DNA from: Rubrobacter sp.
Lineage (GTDB): Bacteria > Actinomycetota > Rubrobacteria > Rubrobacterales > Rubrobacteraceae
Direction of reading: 5' to 3'
Length of the DNA: 7,336 bases
NCBI GenBank assembly: GCA_013817025.1
Contig: JACDDK010000046.1
Coordinates: 1-7,336 of the forward strand
Part shown: in pieces, positions 6,134 through 7,336 of the stretch
How the letters are laid out: each line of letters opens with the position of its first letter
Numbering within the stretch: the first letter of the stretch is position 1
The notes under the pieces: model-generated
What the model was told of the DNA's origin: nothing
Seen by the model: the letters and a program-made list of their open reading frames with translations, nothing else
The model's database searches: none
Translations under genes and position numbers: made by a program

Positions 6134-7336
6134 CTACTGAGAAACCCTAAAAGCCATTATCGCCACGTCGTCGCGGGGGTCGTTATCCTGAAACTCCAGG
6201 ACTTTTTGCTTGACCCTTGCCGCGAGGGTTGGAGCGTCGCAGCCTTTGCAGGAGAGCAGGAACTCACGCAGACCTTCCTCGCCCAAGAATTCTCCTTCGG
6301 GGGAGCGGGCCTCGGTTACACCGTCGGTGTAGAGGATCAGGGAGTCGCCAGGCATGAGGCGCAAGGAGAGGCTGTTTAGCTCGGGATCTTCGAAGACGCC
6401 GAGGGCCTTGCCGGGGCAGTTCACTTCCTCCAGTTCGCCGGTTGCGCGAAGGATAATCGGGGGCGGGTGACCAGCGCACGAGATGTCCAGCCCGACACCG
6501 GGTCCTTCATCGAGGGGCTCCAGTCGGACACAGACGACGGTGCAGAAACGGTTTTCGGGGAGTTGGCGGAGCATGGCCTGGTTCAGGACGTCGAGCACCC
6601 GCTTCGGATGGTCGTCCACGAGGGTGATGGCGCGGATGGTGTAGCGGACTAAGGCCATTACGGCGGCGGCTCCGGCCCCCTTGCCGCGCACATCCCCGAG
6701 GGAGCAGACCCATCCGTCTTCTATGGTGTCGATGAGGTCATAGAAGTCCCCGCCGACCTCGTTGGCCTCTCCGACGGAGAGGTACGCCGCTCCAGCCTCG
6801 ACGCCGGGGACTTCCGGTAGACTCGGCGGCAGGAGGCTGTGCTGAAGGGTACGCGAGATCTCATCGCGGTCGCGGTACAGGCGCGCGTTGTCCACGGCGA
6901 TGGCGCAGCGATAGGCGAGGTTTTCGGCCAGCGCCAGATCCTCCTCGTCGTAGCGTCGCTCCGGGTCGGAGGAGACCAGCGTGAGCGCGCCGAGAGTACG
7001 ACCGCGAGCCAGGAGCGGCACGCTCATTACTGAGCGCGTCCGAAGGTCCCGCAGCAACCGCAGATGCTCCCCACTAGTGGCGCTTCTCTGAAATAAGTCT
7101 TCCCCCACCTCCGGTACTAGAAGGGACCGGCCCGTCCTGAGCACCGTTGCCGCGCTGCCGGGTGAGTCCTCCCTGAGGTTTCGATGCCCTTGCAGTTGGC
7201 GCAACAGTACCTCACCGTCCGAGTCGGCGTGGGCGGCGGCGAGCTGGTTCGCTCGTCCTCGCTCGTCGACGATGTCGAGGGTACACCAGTCCGCGAGATC
7301 CGGAACTACGAGGCGCGTGATCCTCTCTAAAGTAGC
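6134..7336 (-). CDS. GAF domain-SpoIIE family PP2C serine phosphatase (N-terminus outside window)
   Basis: The frame is open from the window edge at 7336 to the TAG at 6136-6134, giving 400 residues. The internal TTG at 7204 is not a real start, since the 44 residues before it read as GAF domain (RITRLVVPDLADWCTLDIVD). The GAF domain, a small-molecule or redox sensor, covers about residues 1-152 and ends with a helix containing AIAVDNARLY. The linker LQHSLLPPSLP leads to a SpoIIE/RsbU-type PP2C domain with its metal-binding acidic residues: D197 in GGDFYD, D215 in LGDVRGKG, D338 in LYTDGVTEA and D389-D390 in RDDVAI. CAGHPPP is also typical. Such enzymes dephosphorylate anti-anti-sigma proteins in partner-switching pathways and so release a sigma factor; the target here is unknown. 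More sensor domains may lie upstream. It is convergent with the transporter, with no room for separate terminators. Confidence 0.93.
   Translation of the reverse strand, partial: ATLERITRLVVPDLADWCTLDIVDERGRANQLAAAHADSDGEVLLRQLQGHRNLREDSPGSAATVLRTGRSLLVPEVGEDLFQRSATSGEHLRLLRDLRTRSVMSVPLLARGRTLGALTLVSSDPERRYDEEDLALAENLAYRCAIAVDNARLYRDRDEISRTLQHSLLPPSLPEVPGVEAGAAYLSVGEANEVGGDFYDLIDTIEDGWVCSLGDVRGKGAGAAAVMALVRYTIRAITLVDDHPKRVLDVLNQAMLRQLPENRFCTVVCVRLEPLDEGPGVGLDISCAGHPPPIILRATGELEEVNCPGKALGVFEDPELNSLSLRLMPGDSLILYTDGVTEARSPEGEFLGEEGLREFLLSCKGCDAPTLAARVKQKVLEFQDNDPRDDVAIMAFRVSQ

Noticed and set aside
7021..7036. Perfect 6-bp hairpin CGCTCA-TTAC-TGAGCG inside the phosphatase gene
   Set aside because: It lies within conserved GAF coding sequence with no T run or context suggesting a role.
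7071..7080. 10-bp palindrome CCACTAGTGG
   Set aside because: It is inside coding sequence, single copy in the window, and of a length expected by chance.
1..7336. CRISPR arrays, tRNA genes, insertion sequences, prophage genes
   Set aside because: No regularly spaced repeats, cloverleaf-like segments, transposase motifs or terminal repeats were seen on reading either strand.

Overview
This window is high-GC bacterial DNA with strong Shine-Dalgarno sites, a GTG/TTG start bias and compact gene spacing. The GAF-SpoIIE phosphatase, the GABA-aldehyde dehydrogenase and the small winged-helix-like protein suggest an actinobacterium, possibly of the Rubrobacter type. That placement is inferred from style and was not checked by a search. 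There are no RNA genes, insertion sequences, CRISPR arrays or obvious phage genes.

Layout: (1) 1-2447 is a plus-strand metabolic cluster. It holds the C-terminal end of an aldehyde dehydrogenase, a metallo-beta-lactamase-fold hydrolase whose ATG directly follows the dehydrogenase stop codon, and a complete PatD-like gamma-aminobutyraldehyde dehydrogenase. The best start for the last is a TTG at 1008. A strong hairpin terminator candidate at 2462-2507 closes the cluster. (2) 2586-3096 holds two small plus-strand genes, each with a good ribosome binding site: an 88-residue probable winged-helix protein and a 70-residue probable membrane protein. (3) 3127-4512 is a minus-strand stand-alone amidase with an intact Lys/Ser/Ser triad; it is probably not the true GatA. 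(4) 4513-4897 separates the divergent amidase and transporter genes. It contains an eroded AraC-family regulator, with its DNA-binding half still readable but cut by an in-frame TAG. (5) 4898-6130 is a plus-strand major facilitator superfamily exporter. Only 3 bp separate its stop codon from that of (6), a minus-strand GAF-SpoIIE serine phosphatase (6134-7336) whose N-terminus lies beyond the window.

Functionally, the first block fits aldehyde or polyamine (putrescine to GABA) catabolism. The amidase, transporter and dead regulator look like a separate accessory group in which local control of the exporter may have been lost. The phosphatase probably belongs to a partner-switching stress or sigma-factor pathway unrelated to its neighbours.

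I did not find a clear new biological system. The points most worth a second look are the AraC relic next to the exporter, the two-gene small-protein cassette, and the sharp change of base composition inside the exporter gene.
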